Source of the DNA: an uncultured Clostridium sp.
GTDB lineage: Bacteria; Bacillota; Clostridia; TANB77; CAG-508
Length of the DNA: 27,186 bases
Assembly: GCA_900553685.1 (NCBI GenBank)
Contig: USEI01000019.1
Location: forward strand, 1-27,186
Direction: 5' to 3'
Positions within the stretch are counted from its first letter, which is position 1. Each line of letters opens with the position of its first letter. The position numbers and the translations under genes were made by a program. Shown here piece by piece: positions 8,585 through 16,186 of this stretch. The notes below the pieces were generated by a model. The model saw nothing but the letters and a program-made list of their open reading frames with translations. It searched no databases and was not told where the DNA came from.

Positions 8585-8896
8585 TTATTTTTTTAATAAA
8601 AAATTTGGCTTGTTATTTTTACTATATAAGTATACATTTTGATTTTTTATAAATTTAGAAATATATATAAAAATGCATATGAAACTTTCTTTATTAATTC
8701 CTAGAATACTTATTAAAAGTATTGGAAAAAACAAAGAAACAAAAACATATATTTTTATGTTTAGATTTGTAAAAATAAAGTTTACTAAAAAATATAAAAT
8801 TATTCCAATGATAGTGTCTAAAATAGCAGTAGAGTATTCAATAAAACCCAATAGTTTAGGTTTAAAATTATAATTTTTTGGAAAAATGAACTTCAT
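8585..8896 (-). CDS. PrgI-like small T4SS membrane protein, 103 aa
   Basis: A small basic protein with a short cytoplasmic N-terminus (MKFIFPKNYNFKPKLLG). Two closely spaced transmembrane segments (about residues 25-45 and 48-68) and a Lys-rich tail follow. This layout and its place after a VirB6-like gene match PrgI/VirB3-type inner-membrane components of Gram-positive conjugation systems. The start at 8896 (ATG) is preferred over an in-frame TTG two codons upstream, because AAAGGA lies 6 bases before it. The assignment is by architecture and neighbours, not by a diagnostic motif. In conjugative elements the VirB4 ATPase gene normally follows PrgI; here it is absent. Confidence 0.5.
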   Translation of the reverse strand: MKFIFPKNYNFKPKLLGFIEYSTAILDTIIGIILYFLVNFIFTNLNIKIYVFVSLFFPILLISILGINKESFICIFIYISKFIKNQNVYLYSKNNKPNFLLKK

Positions 8897-8997
8897 AAAC
8901 AATCCTTTCGTTATAAAATTTTAAATAAAGTTAATAAAGTGTAAATTTTTAGATAAAAATTAATAAAATGTTTTATTATAGTTAAAGTATAATATTA

Positions 8998-9873
8998 TCA
9001 AGATTTTAAGTTTGGAGAAAGGGAAGATTTTATATCTATAGATATTCCGCCAAAAATTTCTTTTATATAGCTAGTAGCTTTTGATAAAGCATATATTATT
9101 CCTACATATAAAAATTTGGAAATATTTGTATTAGAAGTTAATTCTATTGAGAAAGAAAGTAAGAGTATAAGAGAAATTAAAATTTGAACTAATAGTAAAG
9201 ATAAAAAAACTTTTATCCAAGCTCTAAAAAAACTTTCAGAAGAATTTGAAATTAAACTTAAGAAAGCAAATGGACTTAATAATATAAATATCTGAATCAT
9301 AATATATCTTAGCGAATATGTGAACACAAGATTAATTAGTCCAAAAGATGTAAAAGATTTTATTATTCCATCAATAGAGAAAACATTAAAAGCTTCATTT
9401 TGTATGTAAAGATTTTTATTTATATTATCTATAAAATTTGAAAAACTTATTTGTATTCCAAATAAATTTTGCGATATATATGAAATTCCATCTGTTAATA
9501 CTGAAATTATATTTATAATTTCTAAACATATCCATAAAGAAGAATTCATAATTGCTATAAAAATTATAGATTTAAAAATAAATTGTTTTGGAGAATCTAT
9601 TTTTGAATAAGTTAAATGTGAAAACAAGTAATTTATGGCATAATATATTATAAACCCCAAAACTAGGCTATTACATATGAGTAAAATGCCATCTTGACTA
9701 GATTCCCCAAGTATTTTTTTAAAAGAATCATTTTCTAGTATTGTATTGTTTATAAAAGTTATTTCATCTAAAACTGAATATATTGTATTATCTATAGATG
9801 AAAACATTTTAGAAAAAAGTTCGTTTATTGAATTTAATATAAGTTCTGTTAAATTAATATTTTCTTCGTTCAT
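8998..9873 (-). CDS. VirB6/TrbL-like polytopic membrane protein, 291 aa
   Basis: An N-terminal polar region of about 60 residues is followed by several hydrophobic segments: near 63-85 (ILLICNSLVLGFIIYYAINY), 100-128, 175-205 and 215-245. A glycine- and serine-containing tail follows. The stretch ESFFRAWIKVFLSLLLVQ is the type of loop-helix that characterises VirB6-like proteins of Gram-positive conjugative elements. Family members form the inner-membrane channel through which the substrate passes. It lies between a VirB2-like gene (35 bases upstream) and the PrgI-like gene (about 100 bases downstream), consistent with one operon. The ribosome-binding site is weak (GGATAA). Confidence 0.6.
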   Translation of the reverse strand: MNEENINLTELILNSINELFSKMFSSIDNTIYSVLDEITFINNTILENDSFKKILGESSQDGILLICNSLVLGFIIYYAINYLFSHLTYSKIDSPKQFIFKSIIFIAIMNSSLWICLEIINIISVLTDGISYISQNLFGIQISFSNFIDNINKNLYIQNEAFNVFSIDGIIKSFTSFGLINLVFTYSLRYIMIQIFILLSPFAFLSLISNSSESFFRAWIKVFLSLLLVQILISLILLLSFSIELTSNTNISKFLYVGIIYALSKATSYIKEIFGGISIDIKSSLSPNLKS

Positions 9874-9908
9874 ATTTATCCAATCTGATAATTATAAATT
9901 ATCTAATG

Positions 9909-10262
9909 TTAAGATAGTAAAGTTTTAAGCATTGATAAGATTAAATCTATACATAAAATAAATCCATAGGAAAATAGAGTCCCTTTAATTAATTTATTTG
10001 CTGTACGAATTTTTTCTTCATCTCCAAAACTAAATTTTTTCATAAGTACGCCAGTTCCAACAGCAACAGCTGCTGCAGGAGTTGAAATTTTTAATATATA
10101 ATCTTCTATTTTTTCAAATGCTGAATTTAGTGTTGTAACAAGTTTTGGATCTGCTGCTGTAACACTAGTTGGAAAACAAGTTATAAAAAGAAATGAAATA
10201 ATAAAAGTATATATTATGTAAAAAAGTCTTATATCTGGCATGTTAAATTTTTTATTTTTCAT
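9909..10262 (-). CDS. VirB2/TrbC-like pilin-type protein, 117 aa
   Basis: A long signal peptide (residues 1 to ~36, hydrophobic core LFYIIYTFIISFLFITCF, probable cleavage after the SVTA or SVTAA stretch) precedes a short amphipathic segment. Two hydrophobic helices follow: one with PAAAVAVGTGVLMKK, one at the C-terminus with YGFILCIDLILSMLKTLL. The basic loop KKFSFGDEEKIRTANKLIKG joins them. This two-helix mature form matches VirB2-type pilins of Gram-positive systems. The start ATG overlaps the stop of the coupling-protein gene as ATGA, so translation of the two is probably coupled; AAAGGA lies 11 bases before the ATG. Function in pilus or channel formation is inferred from family resemblance. 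Confidence 0.6.
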   Translation of the reverse strand: MKNKKFNMPDIRLFYIIYTFIISFLFITCFPTSVTAADPKLVTTLNSAFEKIEDYILKISTPAAAVAVGTGVLMKKFSFGDEEKIRTANKLIKGTLFSYGFILCIDLILSMLKTLLS

Positions 10263-11980
10263 TTTAAGTTAAATCCTTTCATAAATTTTTTTTCATTATA
10301 ATATGGTATCATTTGTATTTGCATAGGTTTAAATATTTTTGTACCATCAGAAATAAAAGCTAGACTTTTAAAAGTTTCTAATGTTTGTGAAAAATAATTG
10401 GTGTCATATATATAATCATTTTGTGTATATTTATTATAACTTTCTGATAAATTAGAATTCTTTGAAAAAAATTTATTTGTTATAAAGTTAAAATTAGTTT
10501 CTTTGGCATTTTCAGAAATAGTAGTAGAAAATTTTTCCTTTTCTTCTTTCCCAATCTGTTTTTGTGCTTCTTCAATAGTAAACATATCATCTGTTCTAAA
10601 CCAAAATTTGTTAATCAAATTTTGAAGAATAACTTTAGTGGAAGATTCATCTTTTAATGTGTTTTTTATTGATGAATAACTCTGTGTTGCAACAATATTA
10701 ATACATTTTGCTTCTCTACAACCAGATAAAAAATCTGCATCTGTTGAAGTTACATATTCATGAAATTCATCACTAATAAAAGCAGATTTTCTAATAAAAA
10801 CATTTTTTCCGAGCCTTGACATAACTTCTGTTTGAAAGTCTAGTTTTAAATATGTTGCTATAATTTTAGAAAGATTTCTATATTCAGAAATATTCATATT
10901 TAAAACAACAATTTTTCCTTTTTCTAATACTTCTTTAAAACCATGAAAATTAATATCTTTTTTTGCTGGACAAAATGTTTTAGAAACATTGTAATCAGAA
11001 ACAAATATATTAGTAATTCTACTAATTTCAGATTTTAAAATAGAGAGTGTTCTGGAATCTAAAGAAAAAAATTCTTTTTCAAAAAAATCAATAGAAGTTA
11101 ATAAATCATAAACTTCAGAATTTGAATATTTCCCAGATTTAAATAGTTCTTTGGTAATATTTAATTTTTGGTAATAATATTCTGGAAACATAATTAATTT
11201 ATGAAGCTCTGAAAATGATACATATCCATTATTATATAATCTGCAAAATTTTATACATTCTGCAAGTATTTGTTCTGATTTATCAAGCCAGTAAGATTCT
11301 GAAGAATTTGGACTAAAAAGAGTAAGAATAGTTTTTAATCTATTTGCTAGAACAATAGGTTTTAAATCTGGTTTGTCTAAAGGATTATATTTAAAACCAG
11401 TAGTTAAGTCTATTGAAATTACATCATTTAATCTATTAAATTCTTTAGCATATTCTATAACTTTAGAAAAATAATTTCCTTTAACATCTAAAATAAGCAT
11501 AGCTAATTTTTCTAAAGAATTTGAAGCATTATATTTTAATAGTTGCTTGGTAAAAGGATACATAGCAGAGGAAGTTTTTCCAGTACCTATAGTTCCTGTT
11601 ATTAGAATATTTTGGTAAAGACCTTTTTCACTTATAAATATTGGTATATTATTAGAAATTCCAACAAATAAAGATAAAGATGATGTCTCTAATAATGAAA
11701 TCGGATTTGTTTTTTGTTTATTGGTTGAAAATTTTGAATAAATTAAATTTGAAAATTTGTTATATAGAATAATATAAGATATAGAAAAAGAAATTATATA
11801 TAACTTTTTTAATAAAATCCAAGTATCTGGATATAATGAAACTATATCAAATGGATGTAAAGCATAAGGAAATAACAAATATTTTGCTTCAAAAATGTTT
11901 TTAAAAGTAGTGAAAATAATGAATAAACTCATACCAAATGAAACTATGAAAAAAAATACTTTTAATAAAAATTTTTTCAA
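10259..11980 (-). CDS. VirD4/TraG-like T4SS coupling ATPase
   Basis: An inner-membrane ATPase that would deliver substrates to a type IV secretion channel. Two N-terminal transmembrane segments (about 5-28 and 56-75) anchor it. Walker A is GTIGTGKT (129-136) and Walker B is AFISDEFHEY (400-409, D404/E405). Downstream lies the TraG-type stretch CREAKCINIVATQSYSSIKN (421-440), and an all-alpha domain lies around 230-300. The length of 573 is normal for the family. The start is TTG at 11980, 6 bases after the stop of the preceding small gene, with only a poor ribosome-binding site; coupling to that gene may replace it. There is no relaxase, integrase or VirB4 near it, so the substrate could be DNA or protein. 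Family assignment is firm; working conjugation is not. Confidence 0.85.
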   Translation of the reverse strand: MKKFLLKVFFFIVSFGMSLFIIFTTFKNIFEAKYLLFPYALHPFDIVSLYPDTWILLKKLYIISFSISYIILYNKFSNLIYSKFSTNKQKTNPISLLETSSLSLFVGISNNIPIFISEKGLYQNILITGTIGTGKTSSAMYPFTKQLLKYNASNSLEKLAMLILDVKGNYFSKVIEYAKEFNRLNDVISIDLTTGFKYNPLDKPDLKPIVLANRLKTILTLFSPNSSESYWLDKSEQILAECIKFCRLYNNGYVSFSELHKLIMFPEYYYQKLNITKELFKSGKYSNSEVYDLLTSIDFFEKEFFSLDSRTLSILKSEISRITNIFVSDYNVSKTFCPAKKDINFHGFKEVLEKGKIVVLNMNISEYRNLSKIIATYLKLDFQTEVMSRLGKNVFIRKSAFISDEFHEYVTSTDADFLSGCREAKCINIVATQSYSSIKNTLKDESSTKVILQNLINKFWFRTDDMFTIEEAQKQIGKEEKEKFSTTISENAKETNFNFITNKFFSKNSNLSESYNKYTQNDYIYDTNYFSQTLETFKSLAFISDGTKIFKPMQIQMIPYYNEKKFMKGFNLK

Positions 11981-11986
11981 ATAAAA

Positions 11987-12133
11987 CTACTTTAATTGTT
12001 TTTTCTTGAATTCTAATTTAGAACCTTGCAGATTTTGCAAGAATATGATTTCAAAAAGAGAATATAAAAAATAAATGATTATAAATATATTTATACCAAA
12101 ACTTATGAAAAAAAGGTTTGTAAGAAATTCCAA
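11987..12133 (-). CDS. Short membrane protein at the head of the T4SS operon, 48 aa
   Basis: A longer ORF in this frame reaches an ATG at 12229, but a promoter (12192-12164) lies inside it, so that start cannot be on the transcript. The TTG at 12133 follows AGAGGTGA by 4 bases and is taken as the start. The product has one strong transmembrane span (FFISFGINIFIIIYFLYSLF, about residues 7-26) and a Lys-rich tail ending KLEFKKKQLK. It is 6 bases ahead of the VirD4-like gene. It is not recognised as a family; such small leading membrane proteins may assist the coupling protein. Confidence 0.55.
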   Translation of the reverse strand: MEFLTNLFFISFGINIFIIIYFLYSLFEIIFLQNLQGSKLEFKKKQLK

Positions 12134-12163
12134 AGGAATCACCTCTTTTCTTAAATTTGGTTT

Positions 12164-12192
12164 ATAATACAATATTTTATAAATTTTGTCTA
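12164..12192 (-). promoter_or_regulatory. Promoter of the T4SS-like operon
   Basis: On the minus strand, TAGACA (12192-12187) and TATTAT (12169-12164) are 17 bases apart, about 30 bases before the TTG at 12133. It stands back-to-back with the DUF1858 promoter, the two -35 boxes only 7 bases apart. Confidence 0.6.
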
Positions 12193-12199
12193 TACTTTT

Positions 12200-12228
12200 T
12201 TGAAAAAATGTGATAAAATTTTTATACA
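12200..12228 (+). promoter_or_regulatory. Promoter of the DUF1858 gene
   Basis: TTGAAA (12200-12205) and TATACA (12223-12228) with a 17-base spacer, 54 bases before the ATG at 12283. Confidence 0.5.
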
Positions 12229-12282
12229 AATAACAAAAAATACTATTTTGTTAGAAAAAAGATAAATTTTAGGAGGAAAAAA

Positions 12283-12465
12283 ATGATAGATAAAAATACA
12301 AAAATAGGAGATTTATTAGAGATGGCTCCAGAAAAAGCAGACATATTATTACAAGCAGGAATGCACTGTTTAGGTTGTCCAGCGTCACAAGCAGAAACAT
12401 TAGAAGAAGCATGTGATGTTCATGGAATAGATGTGGAAGAATTAGTTAAAGAACTAAATAAATAG
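12283..12465 (+). CDS. DUF1858-domain protein, 60 aa
   Basis: The whole protein is one DUF1858 domain. It begins with the typical IDKNTKIGDLLEMAPE helix-turn and has the CxxC motif C29-LG-C32 in GMHCLGCPAS, then ETLEEACDVHGID. The domain also forms the N-terminus of ScdA/RIC-type di-iron repair proteins and is found alone in many anaerobes, where a redox or metal role is suspected but not proven. AGGAGG sits 8 bases before the ATG. A strong terminator follows directly, so the gene is monocistronic. Confidence 0.88.
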   Translation: MIDKNTKIGDLLEMAPEKADILLQAGMHCLGCPASQAETLEEACDVHGIDVEELVKELNK

Positions 12466-12480
12466 AGAATACTAATTTTA

Positions 12481-12527
12481 AAAACATACTCTGGTTTAAT
12501 TTATTTTAAGCTAGAGTATGTTTTTTT
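12481..12527 (+). terminator. Terminator after the DUF1858 gene
   Basis: Bases 12481-12492 (AAAACATACTCT) pair perfectly with 12513-12524, and the stem extends inward by several weaker pairs. A run of 7 T at 12521-12527 follows. This is a strong rho-independent terminator. Confidence 0.85.
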
Positions 12528-12607
12528 ATAATGTAATTTCACAATTTTTTATTGAAGTAAGAATAAAAAAAGTAGATAAACTTCATCTAGAAAAAATTAT
12601 GTTAAAT

Positions 12608-12636
12608 TTGAGAAAAGTTGAAATTTATTGTATAAT
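12608..12636 (+). promoter_or_regulatory. Promoter of the SleB-like gene
   Basis: TTGAGA (12608-12613) and TATAAT (12631-12636) with a 17-base spacer. Transcription should start near 12643, at ACTGGGACC. AATTTGAG over the -35 box is repeated inverted as CTCAAATT at 12684-12691. Confidence 0.7.
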
Positions 12637-12712
12637 ATTATTACTGGGACCAATAAAACTATAATTTTGATTTGGTAATATTTACTCAAATTAATTAATC
12701 AGGAGGTATATT

Positions 12713-13297
12713 ATGAAAAATATTAAAACCCGGAGATGGATTGGCTTTATCTGTTTTATGTTGTTAATGGTGCTTTCAGTATCAACTGTGACATATGCAT
12801 CTGATAATTCAGATACAACAGAAACAGAATCTAAAAAGACAATCATGTATTTTGGTGAAGAGATAACCTACGTGCAAAAATCTGTGAAAAACAGTGCAGG
12901 CAAAGCTTTTGAACTGTTTTGCGATAAAGAGGTTATATGGCCAGATACAGATGCTGAGATTCTTGCTAAGTTCTTAAACTATGAAGGCGGAACAGCTGAA
13001 GAGAAAGAGCTTATTGCAAGCATAATCGTTGCAAGAATGAAATCGGATGATTTTCCGGATTCAGTGAAAGGCGTGCTTACTCAAAATCATTGGTTCTACA
13101 TTAATTCCGATTTTTGGAACAGTATGGAAGACCCAACAGAAGAGGAAATAGCATTGGCTGAAGAGGTTCTTGCAGGAAACACAGATGGGGAGTATATTTA
13201 TTATATCTTCAAGATGCCAGAAATGTCTGACATTGAGAGAAATGTTCGTTTAGAACATGAATTTTATGAGACAGAGCATTATATTTTTTATAAATAG
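12713..13297 (+). CDS. Secreted SleB-like cell-wall hydrolase, 194 aa
   Basis: A basic N-terminus and hydrophobic core (IGFICFMLLMVLSVSTV) end in TYAS, a signal peptide cleaved around residue 29; a Ser/Thr-rich linker follows. From residue ~78 the sequence follows the SleB/CwlJ (Hydrolase_2) pattern: EILAKFLNYEGG with the probable catalytic Glu91, ELIASIIVARMKSDDFPDSVKGVLTQ, then ALAEEVLAGNTDG and YYIF. Family members cut peptidoglycan, notably spore cortex. AGGAGG (12701-12706) precedes the ATG. Composition is unlike the neighbours: bases 12961-13020 hold 24 G or C of 60 (40 percent), and codons such as CCC and CGG occur, suggesting recent transfer from a less AT-rich relative. The gene has its own promoter and terminator and could move as a cassette. 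Domain call good; target not shown. Confidence 0.72.
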   Translation: MKNIKTRRWIGFICFMLLMVLSVSTVTYASDNSDTTETESKKTIMYFGEEITYVQKSVKNSAGKAFELFCDKEVIWPDTDAEILAKFLNYEGGTAEEKELIASIIVARMKSDDFPDSVKGVLTQNHWFYINSDFWNSMEDPTEEEIALAEEVLAGNTDGEYIYYIFKMPEMSDIERNVRLEHEFYETEHYIFYK

Positions 13298-13313
13298 AGC
13301 TTTGTAGTGAAAA

Positions 13314-13351
13314 CCAACCGAAGACTGGTCCCTTTCGGTTGGGATTTTTTT
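13314..13351 (+). terminator. Terminator after the SleB-like gene
   Basis: CCAACCGAA (13314-13322) pairs with TTCGGTTGG (13334-13342) around an 11-base loop, followed by a T run at 13345-13351. It is GC-rich for this genome, like the gene it ends. Confidence 0.88.
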
Positions 13352-13480
13352 ATTTAAAATAAATATATGATGAAGAATAAAAAGTAATATTTTATTAAAT
13401 TAGATGGTTGAAAAAATATTATTTTGTGGAGAGAAAATGAGTATTTAATATTATAACTATAAATTTTATATAGTAAAATT

Positions 13481-13726
13481 TTGAACACAGTATTTTTTGT
13501 AAGAAATAATATAAGAGCTATAATAAGTATATTTATAGGTAAAAGAATTTCGAACGCATATTCAAAAATTTTCAAAGGATCTAAAGGTTTATATGATAGT
13601 AAACCTACACATAGATATAAAGCAAGAAGAGATTATTTTTATAATAAAGAAAGAAAAAAGCCGAGAAAAGAAAGAATAGCAAAAAAACAAGATTACAAAC
13701 TTGTCTTTTTTTACGAAAAAAATTAA
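13481..13726 (+). CDS. Doubtful small Lys/Arg-rich ORF, possibly a remnant
   Basis: This 81-codon frame begins with TTG and has no ribosome-binding site or promoter I can see. The N-terminal 25 residues are hydrophobic (VRNNIRAIISIFIGKRIS) and the rest is very basic (KARRDYFYNKERKKPRKERIAKK). A terminator-like hairpin (13681-13712) lies before its stop, which argues against an intact gene. An overlapping opposite-strand frame (13354-13575) is no better. It may be a decayed gene or chance. Apart from it and the hairpin, the 13352-13755 stretch holds nothing I can identify. Confidence 0.2.
   Translation: MNTVFFVRNNIRAIISIFIGKRISNAYSKIFKGSKGLYDSKPTHRYKARRDYFYNKERKKPRKERIAKKQDYKLVFFYEKN
13681..13712. 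terminator. Terminator-like hairpin upstream of pcrA
   Basis: ACAAG (13687-13691) pairs with CTTGT (13700-13704) and, after one mismatch, A5 with T5. A T run follows on the plus strand and another on the minus strand. It insulates pcrA from upstream transcription if active. Confidence 0.4.
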
Positions 13727-13755
13727 TGACTTTTAAATTAATTTAATATATAATA

Positions 13756-13784
13756 TTGACAGTAAATTTTAAAAAACATATAAT
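13756..13784 (+). promoter_or_regulatory. Perfect-consensus sigma-A promoter of pcrA
   Basis: TTGACA (13756-13761) and TATAAT (13779-13784) with a 17-base spacer match the consensus exactly. The start of transcription falls near 13791, inside an inverted repeat. Confidence 0.88.
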
Positions 13785-13800
13785 ACAAACATAAGTTTGT
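13785..13800 (+). promoter_or_regulatory. Operator-like inverted repeat at the pcrA transcription start
   Basis: ACAAAC-ATAA-GTTTGT, a perfect 6-bp inverted repeat with a 4-base centre, begins directly after the -10 box. The AAAC-N4-GTTT core resembles the GAAC-N4-GTTC/T shape of Gram-positive LexA boxes, with the G replaced. Regulation is inferred from position only. Confidence 0.35.
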
Positions 13801-13846
13801 TTTTAAAAAGCGAAAACTTAAAATATAGACAGTAAGGAGTTTTTCA

Positions 13847-16174
13847 ATGAATTTATTAGAAGGATTAAATAATAAACAATATGAAGCAGTTACAAATACA
13901 GAAGGTCCATGTTTAGTAATAGCTGGAGCAGGAAGTGGAAAGACTAAAGTATTAACACACAAAATTGCGTATTTAATGGCTGAAAAAGGTATTAAACCAT
14001 GGGATATTCTTGCTATTACTTTTACAAATAAAGCAGCAAATGAAATGAAGTCTAGAGTTGAAACCTTAGTTGGAGATATTGCCAAAGATATGTGGATAGG
14101 AACATTTCATTCTATTTGTGTTAGAATTTTGAGAAAACAGATAGATAGAATTGGCTTTGATACATCTTTTATAATATTTGATACATCAGACCAAAAAACG
14201 CTAATGAAACAAATTATAAAAGCTCAAAATTTAGATGATAAATTATATTCAGATAAATCTGTATTATATGAGATAAGTAATGCTAAAAATGATATGTTAG
14301 AACCAGATAAATATATGGCAAAAGTAAAAGGAGACTTTAGAAAAGAAAAGATAGCAGAACTTTATGAAATATATCAAAAAAGATTAAAAGAAAATAATGC
14401 AATTGATTTTGATGACATTATTAATTTTACAATAAAAATTTTATTAGATAATCCAGATTTATTGGAATATTATTCAAATAAATTTAAATATGTGCTTGTA
14501 GATGAGTATCAAGATACAAATAAAGCACAATTTACATTAGTAACTTTACTTGCCTCTAAATATGGAAACATTACAGTTGTTGGAGATAATGACCAAGGAA
14601 TATATTCTTTTAGAGGAGCAGATATTACTAATATTTTAAATTTTGAAAAAGATTTTCCAGGAACAAAAATTATAAAGCTTGAACAAAATTACAGATGTAC
14701 ACAAAATATATTAAATATAGCAAATGAAGTAATTAAGAATAATGAAACAAAATATGAAAAGAAATTATGGACAAGTAATGAAAAAGGTAATATTCCTAAA
14801 GTATTTAGAGGAGATAACGAATATGATGAAGCAAATTATATTGTAAGACAAATAAATACTTTAAAGATGGAAGAATATTATAAATATTCAGATTTTGCAG
14901 TTTTATATAGAATGAATTCTCAATCACGTAGTATAGAAGATGTTTTAAGAAGAGAAGATATACCATATAAAATTGTTGGTGGTTTGAAGTTCTATGAAAG
15001 AAAAGAAATAAAAGATGCAATTGCATATTTAAGATTAATTCAAAACACATCAGATAATTTAAGTTTAACAAGAATAATTAATGAACCTAAAAGAGGAGTT
15101 GGAAAAACCAGTTTAGATAATATAGATATGATAGCTGCAAATAGTGGAGTATCTATGTATGAAGTTATAAAAAATGCAGATACTTATGGACTAAATAGAG
15201 TATTTGCAAATACTAGAGAATTTATAAATACAATTGAAGAGTTAAAATCAAAAAAAGATGATATAAAAGTATCTGAATTAATAAAATTGACTTTAAATCA
15301 AACAGGATACACAAAAGCTTTAGAACTTGAAAATACTGTTGAGGCAGAGAGTAGATTACAAAACTTAGATGAATTTTTAACTGTTGCAATAGAGTTTGAA
15401 GAAGAATCTGCTGATAATTCTTTGAGCGAGTTTTTAGAGGGAATTACATTAAGTTCAGATTTAGATGGTATGGAAGAAAGTGAAGATTCTGTAACATTAA
15501 TGACTTTACATAGTGCTAAAGGACTTGAATTCCCAGTAGTATTTTTAGTAGGTATGGAAGAAGGAATTTTTCCAGGTTATAAATCAATAGGAGAGCCAAA
15601 AGAACTTGAAGAAGAAAGAAGACTTTGTTATGTAGGAATTACAAGAGCAAAAGAAAATCTATTTTTAACTTGTAGTAGACAAAGGACTATTTTTGGATCT
15701 ACAAGTTGTAATGCGGTTTCTAGGTTTATAAAAGAAATTCCTGCAAATATGCTTGATGGTTATGAAGAAATTGAAGAAAATAGAAACAATACATATAATG
15801 AAAGTGAATATGATTGGTCTTATGGTGAAAATAGAAAAACTTCTAGTTATAATAACTATGGAAATGGAAGTTACTATGATAGTCCGATATCAACTTATAA
15901 AGATATAGCAACAGCTTCATCTAGAGGAACTAAGAATACATTTCAATTTAGAAGTGCAGATAGTTTCTTAAAAAGTCTTAACAAAAACAAAAATGATAAT
16001 ATAGATTTAAGTGCATATAAAGCAGGCGTGAGAGTTTTCCATAAAAAATTTGGAGAAGGTATTATTAATTCTGTTGAAACAGAAGGTGAAGATTTAAAAG
16101 TAGATATTAATTTTGAAAAAGCAGGACATAAAAGGTTAATGGCAAAATTTGCAGGTTTAGAAATTATAGAATAG
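13847..16174 (+). CDS. pcrA: ATP-dependent DNA helicase PcrA (UvrD family)
   Basis: A 3'-5' superfamily 1A helicase acting in nucleotide excision repair, recombination control and rolling-circle replication. Visible motifs are Q motif LNNKQYEAV, Walker A GAGSGKT (27-33), motif Ia ITFTNKAANEM, Walker B LVDEYQDTN (D219, E220), motif III VVGDNDQGIYSFRGAD, motif IV LEQNYRCTQNI, motif V VTLMTLHSAKGLEFP and motif VI ERRLCYVGITRAKENL. The C-terminus ends in a Tudor-like module (VFHKKFGEGII to the end), as in other PcrA proteins. The 775 residues are slightly above B. subtilis PcrA. AAGGAG precedes the ATG. The next gene starts 12 bases after the stop, so both share the 13756 promoter. Confidence 0.95.
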   Translation: MNLLEGLNNKQYEAVTNTEGPCLVIAGAGSGKTKVLTHKIAYLMAEKGIKPWDILAITFTNKAANEMKSRVETLVGDIAKDMWIGTFHSICVRILRKQIDRIGFDTSFIIFDTSDQKTLMKQIIKAQNLDDKLYSDKSVLYEISNAKNDMLEPDKYMAKVKGDFRKEKIAELYEIYQKRLKENNAIDFDDIINFTIKILLDNPDLLEYYSNKFKYVLVDEYQDTNKAQFTLVTLLASKYGNITVVGDNDQGIYSFRGADITNILNFEKDFPGTKIIKLEQNYRCTQNILNIANEVIKNNETKYEKKLWTSNEKGNIPKVFRGDNEYDEANYIVRQINTLKMEEYYKYSDFAVLYRMNSQSRSIEDVLRREDIPYKIVGGLKFYERKEIKDAIAYLRLIQNTSDNLSLTRIINEPKRGVGKTSLDNIDMIAANSGVSMYEVIKNADTYGLNRVFANTREFINTIEELKSKKDDIKVSELIKLTLNQTGYTKALELENTVEAESRLQNLDEFLTVAIEFEEESADNSLSEFLEGITLSSDLDGMEESEDSVTLMTLHSAKGLEFPVVFLVGMEEGIFPGYKSIGEPKELEEERRLCYVGITRAKENLFLTCSRQRTIFGSTSCNAVSRFIKEIPANMLDGYEEIEENRNNTYNESEYDWSYGENRKTSSYNNYGNGSYYDSPISTYKDIATASSRGTKNTFQFRSADSFLKSLNKNKNDNIDLSAYKAGVRVFHKKFGEGIINSVETEGEDLKVDINFEKAGHKRLMAKFAGLEIIE

Positions 16175-16186
16175 AAAGTTTTAATT

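Noticed and set aside
8673..8873. Plus-strand 66-codon ORF over the PrgI-like gene
   Set aside because: No ribosome-binding site or promoter; the minus-strand frame has a good start and membrane-protein pattern in an operon.
13428..13449. GGAGAG followed by ATGAGTATTTAA, a possible mini leader peptide
   Set aside because: Three codons with no promoter or downstream gene in register; treated as coincidence.
13354..13575. Minus-strand 73-codon hydrophobic ORF upstream of pcrA
   Set aside because: AT-rich DNA readily gives hydrophobic frames; no ribosome-binding site, and it overlaps another doubtful ORF.
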